DNA of 64,000 nucleotides from Agromyces protaetiae (GCF_004135405.1 NZ_CP035491.1:1054001-1118000); one strand, 5' to 3'; shown: positions 52,233-61,043, counted from the stretch's first letter. Made by a program: numbers and translations. The notes: generated from the letters alone by a model not told the origin.

Positions 52233-53383
52233 GCGGATGCCGGCGCCGATGCAGACGCAGGCGCCGACGCCGAGGCATCCGCACCGGTGCGCTCGGATGC
52301 GACGCGACTGCGGCGGAACCCGTCGGGCGCGACCGGCAGGTCGGGAAGGCTCGTGAGCAGCCGGTGCACGAAGGCGAGCTTGTGCGTGACGGGCTCGGTG
52401 ATCGTGAACGGGTAGAGGTCGTCCTTGCCCATCGACCGGTTGACCCGGTTGAAGAAGAGCGAGAGGGCGCGCCAGTCTTCGAGCAGCTGCGGGAGGTCGT
52501 CGGCGCCGTAGCGCTCCCGGATCTCGAGGCTCCACGTCGCCCCCGGGTAGGCGTCGCGCCCGGGCCGAAGCTCGAGCCCGGCAGACCACGACGTCTCGAG
52601 GGTGTCGGTGAGATGCAGATAGTGGGCGAAGCTCTCGGCGAAGTCCTCCCACGGATGCATCGTGGCGTACTCGGAGATGAACGACTCCTGCCATCCCTCG
52701 GGGGCGCCGACCTTGTAGTGGCGGGCGATTGCGTCGGAGTACGACGCCTGTTCGTCGCCGAAGAGCTCGCGGGCCTCGTCGATCCAGGGCGACGGGTCGG
52801 TGCGCTCGACGAGGATCCACTCGAAGTAGTGGCCGACCTCGTGCCGGAAGTGCCCGAGCATCGTGCGGTAGGGCTCGCCGAGTGCGACCCTGAGCCGCTC
52901 GCGGTGGGCGTCGAGGCTCTCGGCGAGGTCGATCGTGACGATCCCGTTCGCGTGGCCGATCGGCACCGGCTCGTTGTGCGAGAACGACGACAGCAGGTCG
53001 AACCCGAGCCCGCCCTCGACCTCGTGCCACGGGTCGACCGGGAGGCCGAGCCGCTTCAGCTGGATGAGCAGCCGCCGTTCGCCGAGCATCGACTCGGCGA
53101 GACGCTCGAGCGCGAGCGTGTCGTCGGATTCGGGCCGAGTGCGGATGAGCGCGCAGCTGAAGCAGCGCCCGGCTTCGGCGTCGGCCGGCGCGAGCCAGTT
53201 GCAGTTCCAGTCGCGTCGCGAACAGGCGGCCCATGAGCGCCCGTCGATCTCGACGGAGGGTTCCGTCACGTCGGCCATCGTGTCGGTCGGCGGGTGGTAG
53301 GCCACGGCGACCCCGCAGGCGCGGCAGGCGAGTTCGTCCATGAGCACCGCTTCGCCGCAGCGTGGGCATGCCAGCATCCTCAT
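52229..53383 (-). CDS. Zinc-ribbon / zincin-like putative metallopeptidase
   Basis: A 384-residue protein. Four Cys pairs at the N-terminus (CPRCG, CRACG, then CSRRDWNC and CFSC) form zinc-ribbon-like sites. The zincin motif is HEVGHYFE (H181, E182, H185), followed by a downstream Glu/Asp-rich helix and FAESFAHYLH. Resembles the putative zinc-binding metallopeptidase family of actinobacteria. The C-terminus is an ASASAP repeat tail, probably disordered. A TAGCGT -10 sits 7 nt upstream. It converges with the glutaminase gene; their stop codons overlap. Confidence 0.83.
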   Translation of the reverse strand: MRMLACPRCGEAVLMDELACRACGVAVAYHPPTDTMADVTEPSVEIDGRSWAACSRRDWNCNWLAPADAEAGRCFSCALIRTRPESDDTLALERLAESMLGERRLLIQLKRLGLPVDPWHEVEGGLGFDLLSSFSHNEPVPIGHANGIVTIDLAESLDAHRERLRVALGEPYRTMLGHFRHEVGHYFEWILVERTDPSPWIDEARELFGDEQASYSDAIARHYKVGAPEGWQESFISEYATMHPWEDFAESFAHYLHLTDTLETSWSAGLELRPGRDAYPGATWSLEIRERYGADDLPQLLEDWRALSLFFNRVNRSMGKDDLYPFTITEPVTHKLAFVHRLLTSLPDLPVAPDGFRRSRVASERTGADASASAPASASAPASA

Positions 53384-53390
53384 GCGCCCA

Positions 53391-53396
53391 ACGCTA
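53391..53396 (-). promoter_or_regulatory. -10 element TAGCGT, 7 nt before metallopeptidase ATG
   Basis: TANNNT hexamer at leaderless distance from the ATG at 53383, just beyond the mntH gene end. Confidence 0.4.
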
Positions 53397-53410
53397 CCGA
53401 GGTCGTGCGC

Positions 53411-54724
53411 TCACGCCCCCGTGAACACGAGCCAGAGCAGCACGCCGTTGAGCGAGATGAGGAAGACGGATGCCGCGACCCCTGCCGCGGTCGTCGCCCA
53501 GTGATTCCGCCACCGCCCCAGGAGCCCCCGCTTCGCGGTGAGCGCGACGAGCGGCACGAGCGCGAACGGGATGCCGAACGACAGGACGACCTGGCTGAGC
53601 ACGAGCGAGAGGGTCGGGTCGAAGCCGAGGGTGAGCACCGCGAGCGCGGGGATCAGCGTCACGAGCCGACGGGCGATGAGCGGCACGCGGACATGGAGCA
53701 GGCCGTCCATGATCTCGGCCCCGGCGTACGCGCCGACCGAGGTCGACGCGAGGCCCGACGCGAGGAGGCCGACGGCGAAGAGCGTCGCGATGACGGGCCC
53801 GAGGGTCGCTCCGAGTGCCGCGTAGGCGCCCTCGAGCGTGTCGGTGCCGGCGACGCCCGCGAGGTTCACGGCCGCGAGCAGCAGGATGCAGAGGTTCACG
53901 GTGCCCGCGATCGCCATCGCGACCGACACGTCGATGCGTGTCGCGCGGATGAGGGTGTCGGTGGGCAGTGCGGTCGAGGTGCCGGGCGAGGCATCCGCCC
54001 GCTGCTGCTTCGTCGCGCGCGCGTCGCGCGTGACGAACCGGTCGCGCGTGAGCGAGGAGTGCGCGTAGATCGCGTGCGGCATGATCGTCGCGCCGAGGAT
54101 GGATGCCGCGAGCAGAACCGAGTTCGTGTCCTCGAACCGGGGCACGAGCCCCGCGAGGAGCCCGCCGGGGTCGGGCGGTGCGACGAAGACGCCGACGCCG
54201 AACCCGATCGCGATGATCAGCAGAAGGCCCATGACGACGAACTCGAACGTGCGCGGACCGCGCCTGGACTGCAGCACGAGGAGCCCGATCGACACCGCGC
54301 CCGTGATGAGTCCGCCGTAGAGGAGCGGCACGCCGAACAGCAGGTTGAGCGCGACGGCACCGCCGATCACCTCGGCGAGGTCGGTCGCCATGGCGACGAG
54401 CTCGGCCTGCAGCCAGTAGGCGCGCCGCCCCCACGTGTTGAGGATGCGCGTGCCGAGCACTTCGGGCAGGCTTCGGCCGGTCACGATGCCGAGCTTCGCC
54501 GACAGGTACTGGATGAGCCACGCCATCGCGTTGCCGAGCACGACGACCCACACGAGCAGGTACCCGTACTGCGCGCCCGCCGTCATGTTGCTCGCGACGT
54601 TGCCCGGGTCGAGGTAGGCGACGCCCGCGACGAGGGCGGGGCCGAGCAGCCAGAGGGCGCGCGGGGTGGCGCGGCGGGCGGATGTCTCGTGCGCGACCTG
54701 TTCCGCTTCGAGGGTTTTCGGCAT
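53411..54724 (-). CDS. mntH: NRAMP-family Mn2+ transporter MntH
   Basis: Proton-driven manganese/iron importer, 437 residues with about eleven helices. The metal site motifs DPGN (residues 39-42) in helix 1 and MPH (215-217) in helix 6 are both present. The ATG at 54724 lies inside the first of two palindromic boxes, so it is repressed when MntR is bound. The -10 TAGGTT is 6 nt from the ATG. Homologues are regulated by MntR in actinobacteria, and a DtxR/MntR gene is in this window. Confidence 0.95.
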   Translation of the reverse strand: MPKTLEAEQVAHETSARRATPRALWLLGPALVAGVAYLDPGNVASNMTAGAQYGYLLVWVVVLGNAMAWLIQYLSAKLGIVTGRSLPEVLGTRILNTWGRRAYWLQAELVAMATDLAEVIGGAVALNLLFGVPLLYGGLITGAVSIGLLVLQSRRGPRTFEFVVMGLLLIIAIGFGVGVFVAPPDPGGLLAGLVPRFEDTNSVLLAASILGATIMPHAIYAHSSLTRDRFVTRDARATKQQRADASPGTSTALPTDTLIRATRIDVSVAMAIAGTVNLCILLLAAVNLAGVAGTDTLEGAYAALGATLGPVIATLFAVGLLASGLASTSVGAYAGAEIMDGLLHVRVPLIARRLVTLIPALAVLTLGFDPTLSLVLSQVVLSFGIPFALVPLVALTAKRGLLGRWRNHWATTAAGVAASVFLISLNGVLLWLVFTGA

Positions 54725-54759
54725 ACCGAAAACCTACACATTTTTCGGTCCACCGAAAA
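54713..54759 (-). promoter_or_regulatory. Two MntR-like boxes over the mntH promoter and start
   Basis: Box 1: GGTTTTCGG (54713-54721) and CCGAAAACC (54726-54734), perfect 9-bp arms, 4-nt centre, covering the start codon and the -10 TAGGTT (54731-54736). Box 2: TTTTCGGT (54742-54749) and ACCGAAAA (54752-54759), perfect 8-bp arms, 2-nt centre. Shared core TTTTCGG-N4-CCGAAAA. Placement over the core promoter fits repression. Confidence 0.8.
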
Positions 54760-54779
54760 GACCCGCGCGGGGGTATCGG

Positions 54780-54785
54780 TAACGT
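54780..54785 (+). promoter_or_regulatory. -10 element TAACGT, 6 nt before the methyltransferase GTG
   Basis: TANNNT hexamer at leaderless distance; lies 20 bp beyond MntR box 2 on the divergent side. Confidence 0.4.
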
Positions 54786-54791
54786 GGTCGT

Positions 54792-55445
54792 GTGGAACAG
54801 GGCGACGAGAGCGAGCACGAGCACAGCGACGCTGCCCCCGCGCACGGCGTCGGCCCGTGGCCGGGCGGCCGTGACGAGTGGCCCGACGACCCGCGCTACG
54901 ACCCCGAGCTCCTCGAGCACGGCGACGCTCGCAACGTCGTGGACCGGTACCGGTACTGGCGCCTCGAGGCGATCGTCGCCGATCTCGACACCACGAGGCA
55001 TCCGTTCCACGTCGCGATCGAGAACTGGCAGCACGACATGAACATCGGCTCGATCGTGCGCACCGCGAACGCGTTCGCCGCCGAGACCGTGCACATCATC
55101 GGGCGCCGCCGCTGGAACAAGCGCGGCGCGATGGTCACCGATCGCTACCAGCACGTGATGTACCACCCCGACATCGCCGACTTCGTCGGGTGGGCGAAGT
55201 CCCAGGACCTGCCGGTCGTCGCCGTCGACAACCTCGACGGCTCGGTGCCCGTCGACGGGATCACCCTCCCCGAGCGGTGCGTGCTGCTCTTCGGACAAGA
55301 GGGGCCGGGGCTCAGCGCCGAGGCGCTCGCGGCCGCAGATCTCCATGTCGAGATCACCCAGTACGGCTCGACGCGCTCGATCAACGCCGGCGCGGCCGCC
55401 GCGATCGTCATGCACGAGTGGGTGCGCACGCACGCCCGTCGCTGA
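54792..55445 (+). CDS. SpoU/TrmH-family RNA 2'-O-methyltransferase
   Basis: A 217-residue SPOUT methyltransferase with the three family motifs: NIGSIVRTANAFAAE (motif 1), LLFGQEGPGLSAEAL (motif 2) and YGSTRSINAGAAAAIVMHEW (motif 3). It transfers a methyl group from SAM to ribose in tRNA or rRNA; the target is not evident. Start is GTG at 54792. An acidic N-terminal extension of about 45 residues precedes the fold. Confidence 0.92.
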   Translation: MEQGDESEHEHSDAAPAHGVGPWPGGRDEWPDDPRYDPELLEHGDARNVVDRYRYWRLEAIVADLDTTRHPFHVAIENWQHDMNIGSIVRTANAFAAETVHIIGRRRWNKRGAMVTDRYQHVMYHPDIADFVGWAKSQDLPVVAVDNLDGSVPVDGITLPERCVLLFGQEGPGLSAEALAAADLHVEITQYGSTRSINAGAAAAIVMHEWVRTHARR

Positions 55446-55543
55446 GGGCACGCGGGCGAGACATCCTGCCGAGACATCCGTTCGCGACTCGATTGCGGAT
55501 GCCCCGGGGCGCGAGTAGTTTTCGCGCGAATCGAGGTGCGCCC

Positions 55544-56599
55544 ATGAACGACGAATCACCGCGCTACGGCCTCTTCCGCTCCCTCGCGCACCGCCTCGCG
55601 GGCGACGACGCCGACCTGCCGTACGAGGGCCGCATCGGCTCGTTCGAGGGCGCGACCGGATGGCTGAATACCGAGCCGCTCACGGCCGAGAGCCTGCGCG
55701 GCCGCGTCGTGCTCGTCGACTTCTGGACCTATACGTGCATCAACTGGCTTCGCACCGCACCGTACGTGAAGGCGTGGGACGCCAAGTATCGCGACCACGG
55801 CCTCACGATCGTCGGCGTGCACACGCCCGAGTTCGGCTTCGAGTCCGACCACAGGAACGTCGAGGCGCGCACGCGCGCGCTCGGCGTCGAGTACCCCGTC
55901 GCGATCGACGACGGCTACCGCGTGTGGGAGTCGTTCGCGAACCACTACTGGCCGGCCGTCTACCTCGCCGACGCCGAGGGGCGCATCCGCTTCCACCACT
56001 TCGGCGAGGGCGAGTACGCGATGACCGAGATGGCGATCCAGCGCCTCCTCGTCGACGCGGGCGCGGAGGCCGGTTCGGGCCCGGGCGCCTTCGATCTCGA
56101 CCTCGTCGACGTCCGCCCCGAGGGACTCGAGGTCGCAGCCGACTGGGTCCACCTCGGCTCGCCCGAGACCTACCTCGGCTACGGGCAGTCGACGGGGTTC
56201 GCAGCCGAGGGGCGTTCGCCGCTCGACCTGCCGTACGAGTTCTCGGTGCCGCACCTCTCCCTCAACGAGTGGGGGCTCTCGGGGACCTGGACGGTCGCGC
56301 GTCACGCCGTCGGGCTCGACGGACCGACCGGACGCATCGCGTTCCGCTTCCGCGGACGCGACGTCAACCTCGTCATGGGGCCGCGCGTCCCCGGCGCCGA
56401 GGTGCCGTTCCAGGTGCTCCTCGACGGCCACCTCGTCGACGAGACGCGCGGCAGCGACCTCGACGCGAACGGCCGCGGGGTGCTCCGCGACCAGAACGTG
56501 TACCAGCTCGTGCGGCAGCACGGCGCGATCACCGACCGGATCGTCGAGGTCGAGTTCCTCGAAGCCGGAGCGGAGGCGTACTGCTTCACCTTCGGATGA
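55544..56599 (+). CDS. Thioredoxin-like protein with incomplete CxxC
   Basis: A 351-residue cytosolic protein resembling the redoxin/DipZ C-terminal half: thioredoxin fold (residues about 35-170) followed by a beta-rich second domain (about 200-345). The active-site region reads FWTYTCINWLRT, so C65 is present but the second cysteine is Trp68 (CINW, not CINC). It cannot form an intramolecular disulfide there; a peroxidatic or mixed-disulfide role is possible. No transmembrane CcdA-like part and no signal peptide. Confidence 0.85.
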   Translation: MNDESPRYGLFRSLAHRLAGDDADLPYEGRIGSFEGATGWLNTEPLTAESLRGRVVLVDFWTYTCINWLRTAPYVKAWDAKYRDHGLTIVGVHTPEFGFESDHRNVEARTRALGVEYPVAIDDGYRVWESFANHYWPAVYLADAEGRIRFHHFGEGEYAMTEMAIQRLLVDAGAEAGSGPGAFDLDLVDVRPEGLEVAADWVHLGSPETYLGYGQSTGFAAEGRSPLDLPYEFSVPHLSLNEWGLSGTWTVARHAVGLDGPTGRIAFRFRGRDVNLVMGPRVPGAEVPFQVLLDGHLVDETRGSDLDANGRGVLRDQNVYQLVRQHGAITDRIVEVEFLEAGAEAYCFTFG

Positions 56600-56614
56600 G
56601 CCACACTTGCCTGT

Positions 56615-57631
56615 GTGACCGTCGTCGACAACGCCATCTACCGCGCGGGCAAGCGGGTGAGCACCCCGACGAGCCTCGAGCAGACCTTCGAGGAGCGCGC
56701 CGCCCACCACGGCTTCGCCTGGATCGGGCTCTACCGACCCACCGACGGCGAACTCGACGCCGTCGCCGAGGAGTTCCAGCTCCACGACCTCGCCGTGGAG
56801 GACGCCCGCCAGGGACACCAGCGTTCGAAGCTCGAGCGATACGACGACACCCTCTTCGTCGTGCTGCGCCCGGCCCGCTACCTCGACGCGACCGAGACCG
56901 TCGAGTTCGGCGAGGTGCACGTCTTCGTCGGCCACGACTTCGCCGTCACCATCCGGCACGCCGAGGCGCCCGATCTCGCCCACGTGCGCAAGCGCCTCGA
57001 ATCCGAGCCCGAGCTGCTCTCGAAGGGCCCCGAGGCCGTGCTCTACGCGATCCTCGACGAGGTCGTCGACGAGTACCAGCCCGTCGTCGCCGGTCTCGAG
57101 AACGACATCGACGAGATCGAGGAGCAGCTCTTCTCGGGCGACCCGGCCGTCACGAAGCGCATCTACGACCTCGCGGGCGAGGTCATGGAGTTCCAGCGCG
57201 CCACCCGGCCGATAATCGACATCGTCGCGGGCCTGCAGAAGGGGTTCGACAAGTACGGCATCGACGCCGAGCTGCAGCAGTACCTGCGAGACGTCGGCGA
57301 CCACGCCATCCGCATCGTCGAGCGCGGCGACGAGTTCAGGCAGGTGCTGCAGAACTCGCTCACCGTGCACGCGACCCTCGTCGCGCAGCGCCAGAACGAG
57401 GAGGCGAGGCGCCTCACCGAGACGAGCATCGCGCAGAGCGAGCAGACGAAGAAGATCTCGAGCTGGGCGGCGATCATCTTCGCCCCGTCGCTCATCGCGG
57501 GCATCTACGGCATGAACTTCGACCACATGCCAGAGCTCCACTGGGAGTTCGGCTATCCGCTCGCGGTCGCGGGCATGGTCGTGTTCGCCGTCATCCTCTA
57601 CTTCATCTTCAAGTCGCGGAAATGGTTGTAG
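56615..57631 (+). CDS. corA: CorA-type Mg2+/Co2+ transporter
   Basis: A 338-residue channel subunit with the large N-terminal funnel domain (residues 1-275), two C-terminal membrane helices, the pore signature YGMNF (GMN at 299-301) and a basic C-terminus (KSRKWL). The acidic loop after GMN (DHMPELHWE) is present. Mg2+ or Co2+ uptake down the electrochemical gradient. Start is GTG at 56615, 15 bp after the thioredoxin-like gene. Converges with the YhgE operon at a 12-bp gap. Confidence 0.93.
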   Translation: MTVVDNAIYRAGKRVSTPTSLEQTFEERAAHHGFAWIGLYRPTDGELDAVAEEFQLHDLAVEDARQGHQRSKLERYDDTLFVVLRPARYLDATETVEFGEVHVFVGHDFAVTIRHAEAPDLAHVRKRLESEPELLSKGPEAVLYAILDEVVDEYQPVVAGLENDIDEIEEQLFSGDPAVTKRIYDLAGEVMEFQRATRPIIDIVAGLQKGFDKYGIDAELQQYLRDVGDHAIRIVERGDEFRQVLQNSLTVHATLVAQRQNEEARRLTETSIAQSEQTKKISSWAAIIFAPSLIAGIYGMNFDHMPELHWEFGYPLAVAGMVVFAVILYFIFKSRKWL

Positions 57632-57643
57632 CGGGGCGCCCGC

Positions 57644-59545
57644 TCAGCCGATGAGGCTCGGCCGCAGGTCGCGGAGCGTGCGCGAGTGGGTCATGCGCGT
57701 GACGCCGAGGGCGGCCGACAGGAACCCGATGAGAAGGAACCCCGCGAGCACGAGCGCGTCGCCCGCAGCCCTCGACAGGTCGCCGCCGAACATGACCTGC
57801 CGCATCGCGTCGACGACATAACTCATCGGCAGGATGTGGTGCAGGAACGCGAGCGGAGCCGGCAACGTCTGCCACGGGAACGTCCCGCCCGCCGTCACGA
57901 GCTGCAGCACCATGAGCACGAGCCCCGTGAACTGGCCGACCGAGCCGAGCCACACGTTCAGCGACAAGAGGATCGCCGCGAACGTCGCCGACGCGAGCAG
58001 CATGATGCCGAGCGTCAGGATCGGGTGCACCATCGGGAACCCGAGCGTCACCGCGAGCACCGTGAAGAGCGCGGTCATCTGCACAGCGCCGAGGAGCGCC
58101 GGCGTGAGCCATCCGGCGAGCGTGACCCGCAGCGGCGAACGCAGCGCCGTGACGGCGCGCTTCGAGACGGGCTTCACGATGAGGAAGAGCGCGTAGATGC
58201 CGATCCAGGCGGCGAGGGCTGCGAAGAACGGGGCGAGTCCTGCGCCGTAGCTGCCGGCTCGCGCGGCCGAGCTCGTCGCGACCGAGATGGGGTCGGCAAC
58301 CGTCGATGCCTGAGCCGCACGGGTCTCGGCCGTCGAATCGGGGATCTGCCCGACGCCGTCGGCGAGACCGTCGCGCAGCGTGCCGGCGCCTGCCGCGAGC
58401 TCGTCGAGCCCGTCGCCGAGCGAGCCGAGGCCGTCCCGGAGTTGCGCCGAACCGCTGGCAGCCTTGGCGGCGCCGTCGGCCGCCTGTGCGGCGCCGTCGG
58501 CCGCGGTGCGGTTGCCCGCGGCGAGCTGCGCGCTGCCGTCGGCGACCTGGCGGGCGCCTGCCGCGAGGTCGTCGATCTGGCCAACGACCTCCTGCACACG
58601 GGCGTCACCCTCGCCGATCCGCGCGGTGAGCGAGTCGAACTGCGCGAGAAGGCCGTCGATCGTCGCCTGGTCGACGCCGCGGTCGGCGAGCGCCGTCGTG
58701 AGGTCTTGTCGAACCTGGGGCACGAGTGCCGCCGCATCGCCCACGGCGGCTCCGACCCGGTCGGCGGTCGCCGCGAGCTGCGCGTTGCCGTCGGCGACCT
58801 GGGCGGCGCCGTCGGCGAGCTGCGCCGAGGCGTCTGCGAGCTGTGCGGTCCCGTCGCGCAGCTGGGCGGTCCCGGTGGCCAGTTGCGAGTTGCCGTCGGC
58901 GAGCTGCGCGGCGCCGTCTCGGAGCTCGCCCGTGCCCGAACGTGCGGCGTCGGCACCGTCGGCGAGCTGCGTCGCGCCGTCGGCCGCCGTGACGAGGCTG
59001 CCGCGGATCGTCTGGATCGAGTCGAGGAGGGTCGAAGCAGCCTTCTCGCCGACCGTCTCGGCGACCGTCGCGCGGATCTTCTCGACCGCGCTCGCCCCGA
59101 TCGACGACCCGAGGGTCGAGTTCGCATCGTTCGTCGTGAGGCGGATCTCCGCGCGCCGGGGCGCGTCGGTGGACACGGAGGCGAGGTCGTCGGAGAAGTC
59201 GGCGGGGAAGGTCACCGCGAAGTCGAACGTCGAGTCTTCCAGCCCTGCGCGAGCCTCCGACGCCGAGACCCGCTCCCACGCGAACGCGCCGTCCTCGACG
59301 AGCTTGTCGGCGACCTCGTCGCCCACGTTGCGGGCGTCGTCGTACTTCGTCGCGGGCGTACCCTCGTCGTCGACGACGATCGCGGCGGGCACGTCGGCGA
59401 ACTTCGCGTAGGGGTCCTGGTTCGCCCACAGGTACAGCCCGCCGTAGATCACGGGCACGCCGAGGAGCGAGAAGAGCGCGAGCGCGCCCATCTTGGTCGA
59501 GAGGAGCCGACGGAGTTCGGCGAGGATCATCTGGGGAACCTTCAT
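57644..59545 (-). CDS. YhgE/Pip-family membrane protein
   Basis: A 633-residue ABC-2-like membrane protein: one N-terminal helix (residues 22-42), a long extracellular region, and about five C-terminal helices (from about 440) with LPMSYVVDAMRQVMFGG. The extracellular region (about residues 190-425) is built of 7-residue repeats (GAAQLAD type) likely to form helical bundles. Homologues are phage-infection proteins and ESX-like or type VII-associated membrane factors. The ATG overlaps the upstream ATPase-like gene (ATGA), and TetR precedes that, so it is a TetR-controlled exporter-like unit. Confidence 0.88.
   Translation of the reverse strand: MKVPQMILAELRRLLSTKMGALALFSLLGVPVIYGGLYLWANQDPYAKFADVPAAIVVDDEGTPATKYDDARNVGDEVADKLVEDGAFAWERVSASEARAGLEDSTFDFAVTFPADFSDDLASVSTDAPRRAEIRLTTNDANSTLGSSIGASAVEKIRATVAETVGEKAASTLLDSIQTIRGSLVTAADGATQLADGADAARSGTGELRDGAAQLADGNSQLATGTAQLRDGTAQLADASAQLADGAAQVADGNAQLAATADRVGAAVGDAAALVPQVRQDLTTALADRGVDQATIDGLLAQFDSLTARIGEGDARVQEVVGQIDDLAAGARQVADGSAQLAAGNRTAADGAAQAADGAAKAASGSAQLRDGLGSLGDGLDELAAGAGTLRDGLADGVGQIPDSTAETRAAQASTVADPISVATSSAARAGSYGAGLAPFFAALAAWIGIYALFLIVKPVSKRAVTALRSPLRVTLAGWLTPALLGAVQMTALFTVLAVTLGFPMVHPILTLGIMLLASATFAAILLSLNVWLGSVGQFTGLVLMVLQLVTAGGTFPWQTLPAPLAFLHHILPMSYVVDAMRQVMFGGDLSRAAGDALVLAGFLLIGFLSAALGVTRMTHSRTLRDLRPSLIG
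58386..58980 (-). repeat. Heptad-coding tandem repeats inside the YhgE gene
   Basis: Repeated 21-bp units encode variants of GAAQLAD (QLADGAAQVADGNAQLAAT and similar). They cover two stretches separated by a unique segment. They are typical of this family's extracellular coiled region and can be unstable in copy number. Confidence 0.7.
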
Positions 59546-60276
59546 GCGAGTGCTCCTTCCGTGCGGCCCTGGGCCGGGGCATCCGCGTCGTCTTCGTTCT
59601 CGGGTGTTTCGTCGTCGTCGCCGGTCTCCGCGTCGACCCCGTCGCCTGCGACCGCGGCTTCGTCAGCGCCCAACCGGCCGAGCATGTCGGCCGCGCCGAT
59701 CGCCGCCGCCGATGCGTCGCCCGCGACGACGAGCACGGCGTAGCCGCGGTCGGCGAGTCGCTTCGCGAGCGACCACCACACGATGGGGTCGCCTCCGTGG
59801 CGGTCGGGGGCGACGATCACGAGCCCCTCGACGTCGTCGCGCAGCACGGCGAGCTCGGTGAGCAGGCGCAGTCGCTCTTCGGGGTCGACGTTGCCGATCG
59901 GCACACGCGAAAGATGGCCGAGCCCGAGGTCTGCGAGCCAGTGCGCGACCGAGATCGGGTTGGCCGGGATGCCCGCGAACATGAGCTCTTCGGCGGCGAC
60001 ACCCGCGACGGTGACGTCGGGGGCCGGGTCGCACACGCTCGGCGCGTCGACGAGGGCGATGCGGCGGCGGATGCCGCGCCGGTCGGCCTTGCGGTCGAGG
60101 AGCACCTCGCCCGCATCGGGCTTCATGCGCCCCGAGGCGATGAGGCCGAGCACGGTCGGTCGCTGCTCGGTCTCGGCGCACGCGAGCGTCGCGCGGCCCG
60201 ACTCGAACTCGACGGTGGTCGCGGGCAGCGCCTGGCCGTCGCGGCCCTTCTGGACCGCGCGCAGTTCGATCTTCAC
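59542..60276 (-). CDS. Degenerate ABC-ATPase-like protein
   Basis: A 244-residue protein with the outline of an ABC ATPase next to a membrane partner, but Walker A (GxxGxGKST) is absent: the region reads CAETEQRPTVLGLIASGRMKP. No LSGGQ signature is present (VPIGNVDPEERLRLL at that place), and the Walker B-like strand is GLVIVAPDRHGGDP without DE. ATP hydrolysis is therefore unlikely; it may be a regulatory or structural subunit for YhgE. Start is GTG at 60276 (GTGA overlap with tetR). C-terminus very acidic (GDDDETPENEDDADAP). Confidence 0.72.
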   Translation of the reverse strand: MKIELRAVQKGRDGQALPATTVEFESGRATLACAETEQRPTVLGLIASGRMKPDAGEVLLDRKADRRGIRRRIALVDAPSVCDPAPDVTVAGVAAEELMFAGIPANPISVAHWLADLGLGHLSRVPIGNVDPEERLRLLTELAVLRDDVEGLVIVAPDRHGGDPIVWWSLAKRLADRGYAVLVVAGDASAAAIGAADMLGRLGADEAAVAGDGVDAETGDDDETPENEDDADAPAQGRTEGALA

Positions 60277-61037
60277 GAAAGGACTCCGATGGGGGACGAT
60301 TCGGGGCCGGCGCCGTTGTCGGTCTGGTCGGTGTCCGTTCGCGCGCCCGAGAACGGCGCATCGAACGGCAGGTCGTACGGACCCGGGTCGCCCGGGTCGT
60401 TCTCGCGGGCGCGGAGCGCCGGGGTGGCATCGATGAGGTCGCCCGCCTCGCGCCACGACAGGCCCGCAGTGGCGAGCATCGACAGCATCGCCACCCGTCG
60501 GCCTTCGGCGTCGGGCATGCCGGTGCGCGCCGACTCGAGCAGCACGGCGATCGCCGAGCCCTCGACGAGGCGCTCGAGCAGCTCGGGGCGGAGGTCGCCG
60601 CGCAGGGTGCCGTCGGCGATGCCCAGCGCGACGACGGCGCCGAGGTGTTCGCGGACGGGTGCGAGTGCGATCGTGACCCGCTCGACGTAGGGCTGGGTGA
60701 GCGCCATGCTCGCGAGCAGCCGCACGTGCCCGACGACGCTCCAGAGTCGGGCGCCGAGGAGGGCGATCGCGACGGGCGCCGAGATCTCGGTCGCGGACGG
60801 TTCGGCGGCCCGGTTCAGACGCTCGGTGCCGCGTTCGATGAGCGCGAAGACGAGTTCGTCACGGTTGGCGAAGTGGCCGTAGACGGCTCGGCGGGTGAGC
60901 CCTGCGGCGGCGGCGATCTGCTCGAGCGACGCGTCGGGCGACTCGGCGAGGCAGAGCGCTGCGGCTCGGATGAGGGATTCGCGATTGGCTGCCGCATCTC
61001 GACGAGGGCGGCGGCCCGCGCCGGCGGAGGTCTGCAT
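60273..61037 (-). CDS. TetR-family transcriptional repressor
   Basis: A 254-residue TetR regulator. The HTH is near residues 20-65 (LIRAAALCLAESPDASLEQIAAAAGLTRRAVYGHFANRDELVFA). The C-terminal ligand domain ends in a non-conserved acidic tail. It is the first gene of the tetR-ATPase-like-YhgE operon and sits behind a perfect palindromic operator overlapping its own promoter, so it represses itself and the export genes. Ligand unknown. Confidence 0.93.
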   Translation of the reverse strand: MQTSAGAGRRPRRDAAANRESLIRAAALCLAESPDASLEQIAAAAGLTRRAVYGHFANRDELVFALIERGTERLNRAAEPSATEISAPVAIALLGARLWSVVGHVRLLASMALTQPYVERVTIALAPVREHLGAVVALGIADGTLRGDLRPELLERLVEGSAIAVLLESARTGMPDAEGRRVAMLSMLATAGLSWREAGDLIDATPALRARENDPGDPGPYDLPFDAPFSGARTDTDQTDNGAGPESSPIGVLS

Positions 61038-61043
61038 GTACTC

